33,838 bases of DNA from Acidobacteriota bacterium (lineage in GTDB: Bacteria > Acidobacteriota > Holophagae > Holophagales > Holophagaceae): the NCBI GenBank assembly GCA_021802985.1, contig JAJZQW010000024.1, forward strand, positions 1 to 33,838, given 5' to 3'. Below are positions 19,731 to 26,589 of the stretch, piece after piece. How positions within the stretch are numbered: position 1 is the first letter of the stretch; each line of letters starts with the position of its first letter. The notes below the pieces were generated by a model that saw only the letters and a list, made by a program, of their open reading frames with translations, was not told the DNA's origin and did not search any database. A program made the translations under genes and the position numbers.

Positions 19731-19770
19731 TGTGACCTTGATCACTGACACCCCCTGGGGTGACTATCAA
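19731..19770 (+). promoter_or_regulatory. Crp-like site and dyad upstream of the small cytochrome
   Basis: TGTGA-CCTTGA-TCACT (19731-19746) matches the CRP consensus TGTGA-N6-TCACA at nine of ten positions. Overlapping it is a wider dyad: TTGAT (19738-19742) pairs with ATCAA (19766-19770), enclosing CACCCC (19749-19754) and GGGGTG (19757-19762). GATCACTG is also directly repeated (19725-19732, 19740-19747). The block lies just upstream of the sigma-54-type promoter, where an activator would bind. Confidence 0.45.
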
Positions 19771-19784
19771 ACTCCCATTAAGTC

Positions 19785-19801
19785 CTGGCAGGTATTTTGC
19801 T
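19785..19801 (+). promoter_or_regulatory. Sigma-54 (-24/-12) promoter for the dihaem cytochrome
   Basis: CTGGCAGGTATTTTGCT agrees with the sigma-54 consensus YTGGCACG-N4-TTGCW except for G in place of C after TGGCA. The invariant GG (19787-19788) and GC (19799-19800) are separated by exactly 10 nt. Transcription would start near 19812, leaving a leader of about 45 nt before the 19857 start. Sigma-54 itself is encoded at 31715-33283. Confidence 0.6.
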
Positions 19802-19856
19802 CCCTTCCCCTGAGCCCCCAATTCCATCGGGGCCCATCCACCCCCAAGGAGACACC

Positions 19857-20090
19857 ATGCGTCGCATCACCCTCCTCACCGCTGCAATGATCCTTGCCCT
19901 GGCGCCGGCTGCCATGGCCAAGCCCACCACCATCAAGGGTGCCAAGTGCTCCGTCTGCCATGTGGGCGCGCCCAAGGACAAGAAGTTCAATGCCGAAGCC
20001 ACCAAGATGGTCGCGAAGTACAAGGAAGCCCAGTGCAAGGATTGCCACGGCTATGCCAACGGCAAGCTGACCATCATCAAGAAGAAGTAG
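19857..20090 (+). CDS. Small periplasmic dihaem c-type cytochrome
   Basis: A 77-residue precursor with a classic signal peptide (MRRITLLTAAMILALAPAAMA, cleavage after AMA), leaving about 56 residues with two haem c sites, CSVCH and CKDCH. The mature part is lysine-rich (KYKEAQCKDCHGY, ending KKK), so strongly basic. It is too short for a full triheme PpcA-type protein and looks like a minimal electron shuttle. From its position directly after the two quinol-oxidising cytochromes it may collect their electrons in the periplasm; that is inference. The ATG at 19857 has AAGGAG ideally placed. It has its own likely sigma-54 promoter, so it can be expressed independently of the upstream genes, and it ends at a strong terminator. 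Confidence 0.88.
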   Translation: MRRITLLTAAMILALAPAAMAKPTTIKGAKCSVCHVGAPKDKKFNAEATKMVAKYKEAQCKDCHGYANGKLTIIKKK

Positions 20091-20106
20091 TCGCTTCGAC
20101 GAACCC

Positions 20107-20140
20107 AAAGGAAAGGGCGCCGGTTGGCGCCCTTTCCTTT
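20107..20140. terminator. Bidirectional intrinsic terminator
   Basis: A perfect 15-bp stem (AAAGGAAAGGGCGCC 20107-20121 with its complement 20126-20140) closes a GGTT tetraloop. The arm ends give an A-tract on one side and a T-tract on the other. It lies between the convergent cytochrome and phosphohexomutase genes, 16 nt and 7 nt from their stops, and can serve both. Confidence 0.85.
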
Positions 20141-20147
20141 GCAGGAC

Positions 20148-21848
20148 TTACAGTCCCAGCAACGACCTCGCTTCAGCTTCGAGCCGGTCGAGCAGGGCGG
20201 TGTCGGTCCGGCTCTGGAGGTAGACCTTCAGTTTGGGTTCGGTGCCACTGGGGCGGAAGGCGGCGAAGGCACCGCTTTCCAGGCGGAACTTGAGCGCGTT
20301 GCTGCGGGCGATGGGCAGGGCCGCAGCGCGGGCTTCGGGACGATCGAGAATGGTCTCCGTGCGGCCTTCGCCGTGCCACTGGCCGGCCTGGAAGTCCTCC
20401 CAGGCCACGACCTTCTCCCCGCCGAGGGTCGCGAGACCGGCAGCGCGGATGCGCTCCATGGCCTCGGCGAAGCGCTTGGCGCCACCCGGACGGGGATCCT
20501 CCAGGTTCACCAGGCGGTTGTGGAAGGTGCCCACCCGCGCCATGAGGGCCTCCACCGCCTGGAACAGGGTCTGGCCCTTGGCCTTGAAGGCGCCGGCCAT
20601 CTCGCCCACCACCAGGGCCGCGGTGACGCCATCCTTGTCGCGCAGCGCGGGCAGCAGCAGCATGCCGTAGCTTTCCTCGGCGCTGAAGGCATAGGCCTCG
20701 CCCAGGGCCTCCAGGCGATCCATGCAGACGGCGATGTTCTTGAAACCGGTGAGGGTCCACATCACCGGCAGCCCGTGGTGGCGGGCGACTTCGGCCATGA
20801 AATCCGAGGTGACCACGGTGCTCACCACCACGCCCTGGCGGCCCTTCTGGTTGCAGAGGTAGTCGAGGGTGAGGGCGGCCAGGTCGTTGCCGGACATCAG
20901 CTCCCAGGCACCGTTGCGCTTCGCCACCACCCCGATGCGATCCGCATCGGGGTCGTTGGCCAGGATGACCTCGGCCCCGATGCGTTCGGCTTCCTCCAGG
21001 GGGGCCCGGTAGGCCGCCATCTCCTCGGGGTTGGGCCGGGGGGCCGTGGGGAAGGTGCCGTCCTGGATGCCCTGGCTGGGGCTCAGGGTGAGGGGCAGGC
21101 CCGCCCGCTCGAAGAGGGTGGGCACGAAGGCCCCGCCGGTGCCATGGAAGGGCGTGTAGAGGATCCGGGCGGCCTCGAAGGGCTTGGGGTGCTGGCGCAG
21201 GTCTAGGCCCAGGGCAACATAGGCGGCTTCCACTTCGGCGGGAATGGCGAGGATCCGGCCCTCCGAGACCCGGGGCGGCTCGGGCACCAGGGGCAGGCGT
21301 GCCATCTCGGATTCGATCTCGGCGTCCCAGGGATCCACCACCTGGCCGCCGAGGTCATTGTAGGCCTTGAAACCGTTGTATTCCTTTGGGTTGTGGCTGG
21401 CGGTGACGATGGCCCCGCAGCCGGCCTCCAGCCGCTTCATGGCGAAGCAGAGGAAGGGTGTGGGCAGGGGCCGATCGCCGAGGAACACCTGGTAGCCGGC
21501 GGCGGCCAGCACTTCGGCGCACGCCTTTCCGAAGGCCTGGGAATGGAGTCGGGTATCGAAACCCACCACGGCGACCTTTTTGGCGGGGGCCCGATGCGCG
21601 GCCACGGACGCCAGGGCCATGGAGACGCGGCGGATGTTGGGCAGGTTCATGCGGCGCAGCCCGGCGGCCATGAAGCCGCGAAGCCCCCCTGTCCCGAAGG
21701 CCAGGGGCTCGGAGAACCGGTCCTCCACCTCGGCCAGGGCCTTCGTATCGCCCGAGGCGGCAGCCGTCACCAGGGGTTCCAGTTCGGCCCTCAGTTCGGG
21801 CTCCAGGTGCGGGAAGGAGAGGTATTCGCGGGCGGACTGAAGGCTCAT
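20148..21848 (-). CDS. Phosphoglucomutase/phosphomannomutase family protein (phospho-sugar mutase)
   Basis: A 566-residue alpha-D-phosphohexomutase that moves phosphate between C1 and C6 of a hexose, supplying glucose-1-phosphate (or a mannose/pentose analogue) for polysaccharide and LPS synthesis. All four signature loops are seen: the phosphoserine loop VTASHNPKEYNG (near residue 150), the metal loop DPDADR (near 300), the sugar-binding loop AEESYG, and the phosphate-binding loop FRPSGTEPK near 533. The N-terminus contains FGTGGLRG, typical of the PgcA/PGM2-like group. The ATG at 21848 was chosen because the domain begins right after it; the frame stays open far upstream, but only as antisense of pmbA. 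It follows pmbA by 59 bp on the same strand and ends at the bidirectional terminator. Confidence 0.95.
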   Translation of the reverse strand: MSLQSAREYLSFPHLEPELRAELEPLVTAAASGDTKALAEVEDRFSEPLAFGTGGLRGFMAAGLRRMNLPNIRRVSMALASVAAHRAPAKKVAVVGFDTRLHSQAFGKACAEVLAAAGYQVFLGDRPLPTPFLCFAMKRLEAGCGAIVTASHNPKEYNGFKAYNDLGGQVVDPWDAEIESEMARLPLVPEPPRVSEGRILAIPAEVEAAYVALGLDLRQHPKPFEAARILYTPFHGTGGAFVPTLFERAGLPLTLSPSQGIQDGTFPTAPRPNPEEMAAYRAPLEEAERIGAEVILANDPDADRIGVVAKRNGAWELMSGNDLAALTLDYLCNQKGRQGVVVSTVVTSDFMAEVARHHGLPVMWTLTGFKNIAVCMDRLEALGEAYAFSAEESYGMLLLPALRDKDGVTAALVVGEMAGAFKAKGQTLFQAVEALMARVGTFHNRLVNLEDPRPGGAKRFAEAMERIRAAGLATLGGEKVVAWEDFQAGQWHGEGRTETILDRPEARAAALPIARSNALKFRLESGAFAAFRPSGTEPKLKVYLQSRTDTALLDRLEAEARSLLGL

Positions 21849-21907
21849 GGGGAATCCCGATGCAGAATGCTCCAGGATCGCAGATCCGCGTCCCTGCGGG
21901 CTACCTT

Positions 21908-23296
21908 CTAGGCGCCGCCCAGGGCGATGTCCTCCAGCAGGATGCTGAGGCCGGCGCTGCTGCCGTACCAGCGGAGGTCGCTGCCCAGCGCCGCGATGCG
22001 GGTGAGGAAATCGCGCAGATTGCCTGCGAAGGTGAGCTTGTCCACGGGTTCGGCCAGTACGCCGTCGCGGATGCGGATGCCGCTGGCGCCCACGCTCAGA
22101 TCGCCGCTCACGGGATCCACGGTGTGCAGGCCCATGATCTCCGTGATGAGCACGCCATTGCCGGCCATGCGGTAGAGCGCCTCCGGCGCGGTGGTGCCGG
22201 CCAGGGGGAAGAGGTTGAAGGTGGTGGCGCCGGGCTGGCTGCCCAGGCCGCGGCCGGCGCTGGCGGTGGGCGCCACGCCCATCTCCGCGGCGGTCTTGAG
22301 GGTGTGCAGGTAGGTCTGCAGCACGCCGCCCTCGATGAGGACGTTGCGGCGGGTGGGCAGACCCTCGGCGTCCCAGGGTTCGGTGCCCAGGGCCGGGCAG
22401 CCGGGCGCCTCGGCCAGGCGGCCATCGTCCACCAGGGTCAGCAGGGGCGAGGCGATGGACTCGCCCACCTTGCCCGCGAAGAGGCTGCGCTGCTTGAGGA
22501 CGGATTCGGCGTCCAGCATGCCGGCCACGATGCCCAGCAGATCCACGGCCACCTCGGGGTGGAGCACGACGGCGTATCTGCCTGCAGGCAGCCGCTGCGG
22601 GTTCAGCTTGCGTTCGCCCTTGAGGGCCGCCTCGGCGCCGATGGCGGCGAGATCCAGGGTGGGCCGGCGGGCCACGTCCCAGTGCCAAGCGGCCTGGCGG
22701 TCCTCGCCTTCCGCCACGGCCAGTTCGATGGCGGCGGAACAGCTGGAACCCAGGTCCGCGGCCCGCACACCCTTCTGGGTCAGGAGCAGGCTCGCGCCGG
22801 CCCCGTCACTCCAGGAGGATTCGCGCACGGCGGCCACCTTGGCTGAGGCATTGCGCGCTTCGGCCTCCAGAGTCAAGGCGCGCTCGATGCGCTGGTCGGG
22901 GGTCAGGGCGTCCACGGAAGGGTCGAAGCGGCTCGGCAGGTCGTCGCTGCCGGAGGGCTCCGCCTGCCGCAGCCAGGGGTCCTCGTCGCCCAGGGCACTC
23001 AATTCCCAGGCCTGGGCGAAGAGCTCGCGGAAGTCCGCCGCCACCAGGTCCGTGGTGGTGGCCTGGCCTGAGCGGAAGCCCTTGGCGCCCGCCCGGATCA
23101 CGCGCACGCCGAGGCCGCCCCGCTTGCTGGCGGTGAGGTCCTCCAGGGCGCCGTTCTGCACCTTGGCCTTGCGGGACCGGGACACGGAGATGAAGGCCTC
23201 GGCGCCCTCCGCGCCCAGGTGCATCGCGTGCTCGATGCCGTCCTGGAGCCTGGCCTCAAGGGATTCAGGGATGAAGGTCGTGAAGGGATTGGTCAT
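21908..23296 (-). CDS. pmbA: TldE/PmbA-type metalloprotease partner
   Basis: A 462-residue member of the TldD/PmbA family. TldD and TldE form a heterodimer that degrades or trims small proteins and peptides such as microcin leaders and the CcdA antitoxin. TldE supplies the complex but lacks the metal-binding HExxxH motif, and none is seen here. Family blocks seen: KRGGLGVRVIRAGAKGFRSG near the N-terminus, RYAVVLHPEVAVDLLGI, SLFAGKVGESIASPLLTLVDDG, WDAEGLPTRRNVLIEGGVL, GVLITEIMGLHTVDPVSGDLSVGASG and FAGNLRDFL. The start at 23296 gives the family N-terminus; an upstream ATG at 23350 lies inside the repeat arm and is rejected. Its natural partner tldD lies upstream on the same strand, but a GxxExxY cassette of about 500 bp separates them. 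Confidence 0.93.
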   Translation of the reverse strand: MTNPFTTFIPESLEARLQDGIEHAMHLGAEGAEAFISVSRSRKAKVQNGALEDLTASKRGGLGVRVIRAGAKGFRSGQATTTDLVAADFRELFAQAWELSALGDEDPWLRQAEPSGSDDLPSRFDPSVDALTPDQRIERALTLEAEARNASAKVAAVRESSWSDGAGASLLLTQKGVRAADLGSSCSAAIELAVAEGEDRQAAWHWDVARRPTLDLAAIGAEAALKGERKLNPQRLPAGRYAVVLHPEVAVDLLGIVAGMLDAESVLKQRSLFAGKVGESIASPLLTLVDDGRLAEAPGCPALGTEPWDAEGLPTRRNVLIEGGVLQTYLHTLKTAAEMGVAPTASAGRGLGSQPGATTFNLFPLAGTTAPEALYRMAGNGVLITEIMGLHTVDPVSGDLSVGASGIRIRDGVLAEPVDKLTFAGNLRDFLTRIAALGSDLRWYGSSAGLSILLEDIALGGA

Positions 23297-23324
23297 GTTG
23301 GGGATCTCAAGACAAAAGAAAACA

Positions 23325-23355
23325 GATTCACCACGAAGACACGAAGGCACGAAGA
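23325..23355 (+). repeat. Left inverted repeat of the GxxExxY cassette
   Basis: A 31-nt arm holding three tandem 8-nt units, CACGAAGA, CACGAAGG, CACGAAGA (23332-23355), preceded by GATTCAC. It matches the complement of the right arm (23771-23801) at 27 of 31 positions. It ends 8 nt from the GxxExxY stop codon and starts 29 nt from the pmbA start. Confidence 0.9.
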
Positions 23356-23362
23356 AATGCTT

Positions 23363-23749
23363 TCAAATCACCAGACGGCGGATGCCGTCCTTGAAGGTGG
23401 GCACGTTGAAATTCATCAGTAAGCCGAGCCTCCGTCCGGACAGCCTGAGGTAGCTCAGGAGTTGGGCCTTATGCACGGCGAGAATGGCCTCTACAGCTTT
23501 CACTTCCAGGATGATGGCGCCATCCACCAGCAGATCCAACCTGAGTGTGTCTTCGAGGGGAATCCCTTTGTAGTGCAGAGGCACTTGGACCTGGCGTTGG
23601 ACCGAGAGGTGCCTGGAGGTGAGTTCATGCACCAGGGCCGCCTCGTACACCCTTTCGAGCAGCCCCGGGCCCAATTCGCGGTGAACGTGGAACCCGGCGT
23701 CGACGACCTCCCGTGCTTTGGCTTCGAGTTCCTCACTGAGGTCCCACAT
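23363..23749 (-). CDS. GxxExxY family protein (PD-(D/E)xK nuclease-like)
   Basis: A 128-residue protein carrying the family-defining motif G-LL-E-RV-Y (residues 29-35, in ELGPGLLERVYEAAL). The core has the PD-(D/E)xK arrangement: Asp72 in LRLDLLVDG, then Glu82-Val-Lys84 in IILEVKAVE, followed by a helix (HKAQLLSYLRLSG) and the conserved GLLMNFNVPTFKDGIRR end. The family is annotated as nuclease-superfamily and is often multicopy in Gram-negative genomes, but its function is not established. The start at 23749 has AGGGTGG 7 nt upstream. The gene sits alone inside inverted repeats; its stop is 8 nt from the left arm and its start 21 nt from the right arm. It interrupts the tldD-pmbA neighbourhood. 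A few close variants of this family are linked to repeats, which supports a mobile origin. Confidence 0.9.
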   Translation of the reverse strand: MWDLSEELEAKAREVVDAGFHVHRELGPGLLERVYEAALVHELTSRHLSVQRQVQVPLHYKGIPLEDTLRLDLLVDGAIILEVKAVEAILAVHKAQLLSYLRLSGRRLGLLMNFNVPTFKDGIRRLVI

Positions 23750-23770
23750 GAAATTCCACCCTTTTGCTTT

Positions 23771-23801
23771 TATTCGTGTCTTCGTATCTTCGTGGTGGAT
23801 C
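23771..23801 (-). repeat. Right inverted repeat of the GxxExxY cassette
   Basis: Read on the minus strand it begins GATCCACCACGAAG and continues with two further 8-nt units, ACACGAAT at the inner end. It matches the left arm at 27 of 31 positions. It ends 14 nt from the tldD stop codon. The first 11 nt (GATCCACCACG) recur exactly at 33743-33753. Confidence 0.9.
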
Positions 23802-23815
23802 TTTAAACCTCTGCT

Positions 23816-25900
23816 TCAGATCACGCTGGGCAGGGGTTCGGCGGTGCCGCCGACGACGAGGGCGGGGCAGAGGATGGTGGGCAGGGCGTCGCTGACGGGT
23901 ACGCCCTGGCCGTCCTTGCCGCAGGTGCCGATGTCGAAGTGGTGGAGATCGCTGCCGATGCGGGTGAGCTGCTTCAGCACCTCGGGGCCGCAGCCGCTGA
24001 GGGTGGCGTTCTTCACGGGATACATCCGCTCACCCTGCTCCACCCAGTAGCCTTCGGTGACCTGGAACACGAAGTTGCCCGTCACCGTGTCCACCTGCCC
24101 GCCACCCATGTGGGTGACCAGCAGGCCCCGGTCGAGATCCTTCAGGATCGCCTCGGGAGCCTCGCTGCCGGCGGCCAGGAAGGTGTTCCGCATGCGGGGG
24201 ATGGGCAGGTGGCGGTAGCTCTCGCGGCGGCCATTGCCCGTGGGTTCCACGTCCATCTTCCGGGCGGTCTTGCGGGACTGGAGGTAGGCCTTGAGAATGC
24301 CGTTCTCGATGAGGACCACGCGGCTGACGGGGTTGCCTTCGTCGTCGATGGCTTGGCTGCCGCGCTTGTGGGGCAGGGTGCCGTCATCGATGATCGTCAC
24401 GCCGTCGGCGGCCACCTTCTCGCCCAGCTTGCCGGCGAAGGCGGACATGCCCGCCAGGGCCAGGTCGGCCTCCAGCCCATGCCCGCAGGCCTCGTGGATC
24501 ATGGTGCCGCCCGCGGAGCTGCTGAGCACCACCGGAAAGGTGCCGGCGGGGGCGGGCTGCGCGTCGAGGGCCTGCACGGCGAGGCGCACGGCTTCCTTCA
24601 CGGTGCGGGCCACGGCCTCTTCGGTGAACAGCTCGAAGCCGCGGGTCTCGCCCAGGGCCTGGTAGCCGGTCTGGAGCTGCTGGCCATCGCCGGCGGTAAC
24701 GTTCAGGCGGAGGACGCCCTGGGTGCGGTGGTCCTCGGTGGCGCGGGCGACCCAGCCGTTGCCGTCGCGCTCCGCCGAAGCGATCCACACGCGCTGGGTG
24801 CTATCCCCGTAGCCAGCGGAAACCTGCTTGAGGGCGCCGGGCCGGAGGACCTCGGCGTGCTCGCGGGCGAGGCCCTCGGCGCGGCGGACGAGGGCCACCT
24901 TTTCAGGAAGGGGGACGTCGGCGGGATCCACGGTTACGGGACTGGGCGTGGGGAAGGACTCGGTCACGAGGGCCGGCAGCTCGGCAGGCGTGCCCGTGCC
25001 GGGCGCGGCGAGGGTGTGGGCCGCTTCCAGCAGCTCGTCGAAGGTGGGGGCGATGAGGTCCGCGAACCGCGTGGTCTCGCCCTCCATGAGGCGCAGGCTG
25101 GCGCCGAAGGTTTCGGAGGCCAGCACATCCTCCATGCGGCCATCGTCCATGCCGAGGGCGTGGGCCCGGCGGCGCTCCACGAAGACCTCGCCGTAGTCCC
25201 CGCCCCGGGTGAGCAGGGCGGTGAGGACCGCATGGAGCTGGTCGGGCGTGAAAGATGCGGGCATCGGGGCTCTCCAGGTCCGCGCGCGGCGGACCCTCCA
25301 GTCTGCCAGAAGGGTGGTCTCGGCCTCGGTGAGGATTCCAGACAGATCGCGACCGTCGTTGAGGATCACGCGGTCCGCATGGAGGGCCCGTTCGGGCGCG
25401 CTGGCCTGGGCGCGCAACCGCGCGTGCGCAGCCTCGGGTTCCAGGCCGTCGCGGGCGGCCAGCCGGGCGAGGCGCAGATCCTCCGGTGCATCCACGGTCC
25501 AGAAGGCATCGAAGTGGTGAGCCCGGCCCCGTTCCACCCACAGGGCCGCGTCGAGCACCGCGCCCCGGGTGCCGGAGGGCAGGGCGGCCAGGCGGGCCGC
25601 GAGCAGGGTCTCGATGCGGGGATGCAGGATGGCGTTGAGCCGGTGCCGTGCGGCGGCATCCGCGAAGACCCGTGCGCCGAGGCGACCCCGGTCGAGGCCG
25701 CCCTCGGGTCCCAGGACACCGGGGCCGAAGGCCTGCACGACCTCAGCCAACCCCGCGCTGCCCGGGGCCACTGCCTCCCGGGCCAGGGCGTCCGCGTCGA
25801 TGATCGTCCAGCCCCGCGCCGCCAGCTGGGCGGCCACGAAACTCTTGCCCGCCGCGATGCCGCCGGAGAGGCCGAGAAGGGGGAAGGGCGAGGGGTGCAT
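23816..25900 (-). CDS. coaE-tldD: In-frame fusion of dephospho-CoA kinase (CoaE) and TldD metalloprotease
   Basis: One uninterrupted frame of 694 codons encodes two full-length proteins. Residues 1 to about 205 are CoaE, the last enzyme of CoA synthesis: P-loop LSGGIAAGKS (11-20), DADALAREAV, LHPRIE and the lid RALHADRVILNDG. From residue 213 (MPASFTPDQ) to 694 is TldD: FGASLRLMEG, the zinc motif HEACGH, GLEADLALAGMSAFAGKLGEKV, NTFLAAGSEAP, VTGNFVFQVTEGYWVEQGE and IGTCGKDGQGVPV. TldD works with TldE (pmbA, downstream). An internal ATG at 25262-25264 has GGAGAG about 7 nt upstream, so TldD may also be made alone, yet no stop separates the halves. The 25900 start has GGAGG 8 nt upstream. A lost stop codon or a sequencing error could also explain the join. 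Confidence 0.9.
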   Translation of the reverse strand: MHPSPFPLLGLSGGIAAGKSFVAAQLAARGWTIIDADALAREAVAPGSAGLAEVVQAFGPGVLGPEGGLDRGRLGARVFADAAARHRLNAILHPRIETLLAARLAALPSGTRGAVLDAALWVERGRAHHFDAFWTVDAPEDLRLARLAARDGLEPEAAHARLRAQASAPERALHADRVILNDGRDLSGILTEAETTLLADWRVRRARTWRAPMPASFTPDQLHAVLTALLTRGGDYGEVFVERRRAHALGMDDGRMEDVLASETFGASLRLMEGETTRFADLIAPTFDELLEAAHTLAAPGTGTPAELPALVTESFPTPSPVTVDPADVPLPEKVALVRRAEGLAREHAEVLRPGALKQVSAGYGDSTQRVWIASAERDGNGWVARATEDHRTQGVLRLNVTAGDGQQLQTGYQALGETRGFELFTEEAVARTVKEAVRLAVQALDAQPAPAGTFPVVLSSSAGGTMIHEACGHGLEADLALAGMSAFAGKLGEKVAADGVTIIDDGTLPHKRGSQAIDDEGNPVSRVVLIENGILKAYLQSRKTARKMDVEPTGNGRRESYRHLPIPRMRNTFLAAGSEAPEAILKDLDRGLLVTHMGGGQVDTVTGNFVFQVTEGYWVEQGERMYPVKNATLSGCGPEVLKQLTRIGSDLHHFDIGTCGKDGQGVPVSDALPTILCPALVVGGTAEPLPSVI

Positions 25901-25935
25901 CCAGGAGACCTCCGCCCCGATTCTGACCGGATCGA

Positions 25936-26466
25936 TCAGTTCCGCATCACCGTCAGCGTGTAGGCCTCCCCCTGGACGTCGGTTTCGGTGGTGTCCACCA
26001 CCACGTAGACCGTGGTCGGCGTGGCCTTGGGGTTCTTGTACGAGGCTTCGGGGTTGCCGGTGGGGATGCGGTTCTGGAGCATGCCCTCCTCCAGGGTGCC
26101 CCAGCGGTTGAGGACCTTGACCAGGAACCAGCCCTCATGGGTGCCGTGGAGGCGGACCTTGAACCCACCCCCGGCGGGAACCTCCAGCCGATAGGCCTTC
26201 CACCCGCTGCTGTCGCTGATGTGATCCTTCAGCTGGAAGGAGCCGGAGGGCAGGGCCACGGCCGGAATATTGACGCCGCGACGGGCGCGGGCGCGGAGCA
26301 TGGCCTCCATCCTGGAGGTGCCGGGCCCGCGGGCGGGGTCCGGATACCTGGGCACCAGCGGGCCCGGGACGCCCGGGAGCGTCTTGACATCCACTTCGGG
26401 CAGTTGCTGGGGAGGCGCCGCCGTCTGGGAGGGCGCGAGGAGCAGCAGGGAGGCGATGGGGAGCAC
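25936..26466 (-). CDS. Secreted protein with a PPC-like beta-sandwich C-terminus
   Basis: About 176 residues from a GTG start at 26466, chosen because GGAGGT lies 4 nt upstream and the resulting N-terminus ([15 protein letters not shown]) is a signal peptide; ATGs at 26490 and 26535 are longer alternatives without a good ribosome site. A Pro-rich linker follows, then [42 protein letters not shown] and [22 protein letters not shown]. The pattern of a Trp-Lys-x-Tyr strand, a glycine turn and a final Y-x-L-x-V strand resembles pre-peptidase C-terminal (PPC) domains, which are small non-catalytic beta modules on secreted enzymes. No enzyme domain is attached. It lies 35 nt upstream of coaE-tldD on the same strand and may share its transcript. 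Function is unknown. Confidence 0.7.
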   Translation of the reverse strand: MLPIASLLLLAPSQTAAPPQQLPEVDVKTLPGVPGPLVPRYPDPARGPGTSRMEAMLRARARRGVNIPAVALPSGSFQLKDHISDSSGWKAYRLEVPAGGGFKVRLHGTHEGWFLVKVLNRWGTLEEGMLQNRIPTGNPEASYKNPKATPTTVYVVVDTTETDVQGEAYTLTVMRN

Positions 26467-26480
26467 GGGAACCTCCAATC

Positions 26481-26508
26481 CGGGCCCCATGCTGGGGACT
26501 GGGGCCCG
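26481..26508. promoter_or_regulatory. Inverted repeat in the divergent region before accA
   Basis: CGGGCCCC (26481-26488) is repeated in reverse as GGGGCCCG (26501-26508) with a 12-nt spacer, between the leftward PPC-like gene and rightward accA. It could be an operator or a hairpin. A weak -10-like TACACT at 26552-26557 lies 32 nt before accA. No regulator is implied by the sequence. Confidence 0.3.
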
Positions 26509-26589
26509 CACCCAGGATGGGCGGAGCCTGTTCAAGGTTCCCCGGGGCCTCTACACTGGAGGCTTGCACCGCATCACCCCCGAGGCCTC

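Larger units (their letters stand above)
23325..23801. mobile_element. Putative GxxExxY mobile cassette with terminal inverted repeats
   Basis: A unit of about 480 bp: inverted 31-nt repeats, each of 8-nt CACGAAGN-type units, enclosing only the GxxExxY gene. It is less GC-rich than the tldD and pmbA genes on both sides and fills almost the whole gap between them (tldD stop at 23816, pmbA start at 23296). I found no convincing target duplication. The related gene-less palindromes at 5560-5676 and 33743-33838 fit a repeat family. That the unit moves is an inference. Confidence 0.55.

Noticed and set aside
21849..22688. A frame open far upstream of the phosphohexomutase start, giving an 846-codon reading
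   Set aside because: The upstream part is antisense to pmbA, is Arg/Pro/Gly-rich and has no family signature; the mutase domain begins at 21848. GC-rich DNA leaves such frames open by chance.
23332..23355. Short tandem repeats that might suggest a CRISPR array
   Set aside because: Only three contiguous 8-nt units with no spacers and no cas genes; they form one arm of an inverted repeat.
23302..23802. GGATCT present on both sides of the GxxExxY cassette as a possible target-site duplication
   Set aside because: The right copy (23797-23802) overlaps the repeat arm itself, so it is not an outside flank; a six-base match is also weak evidence.
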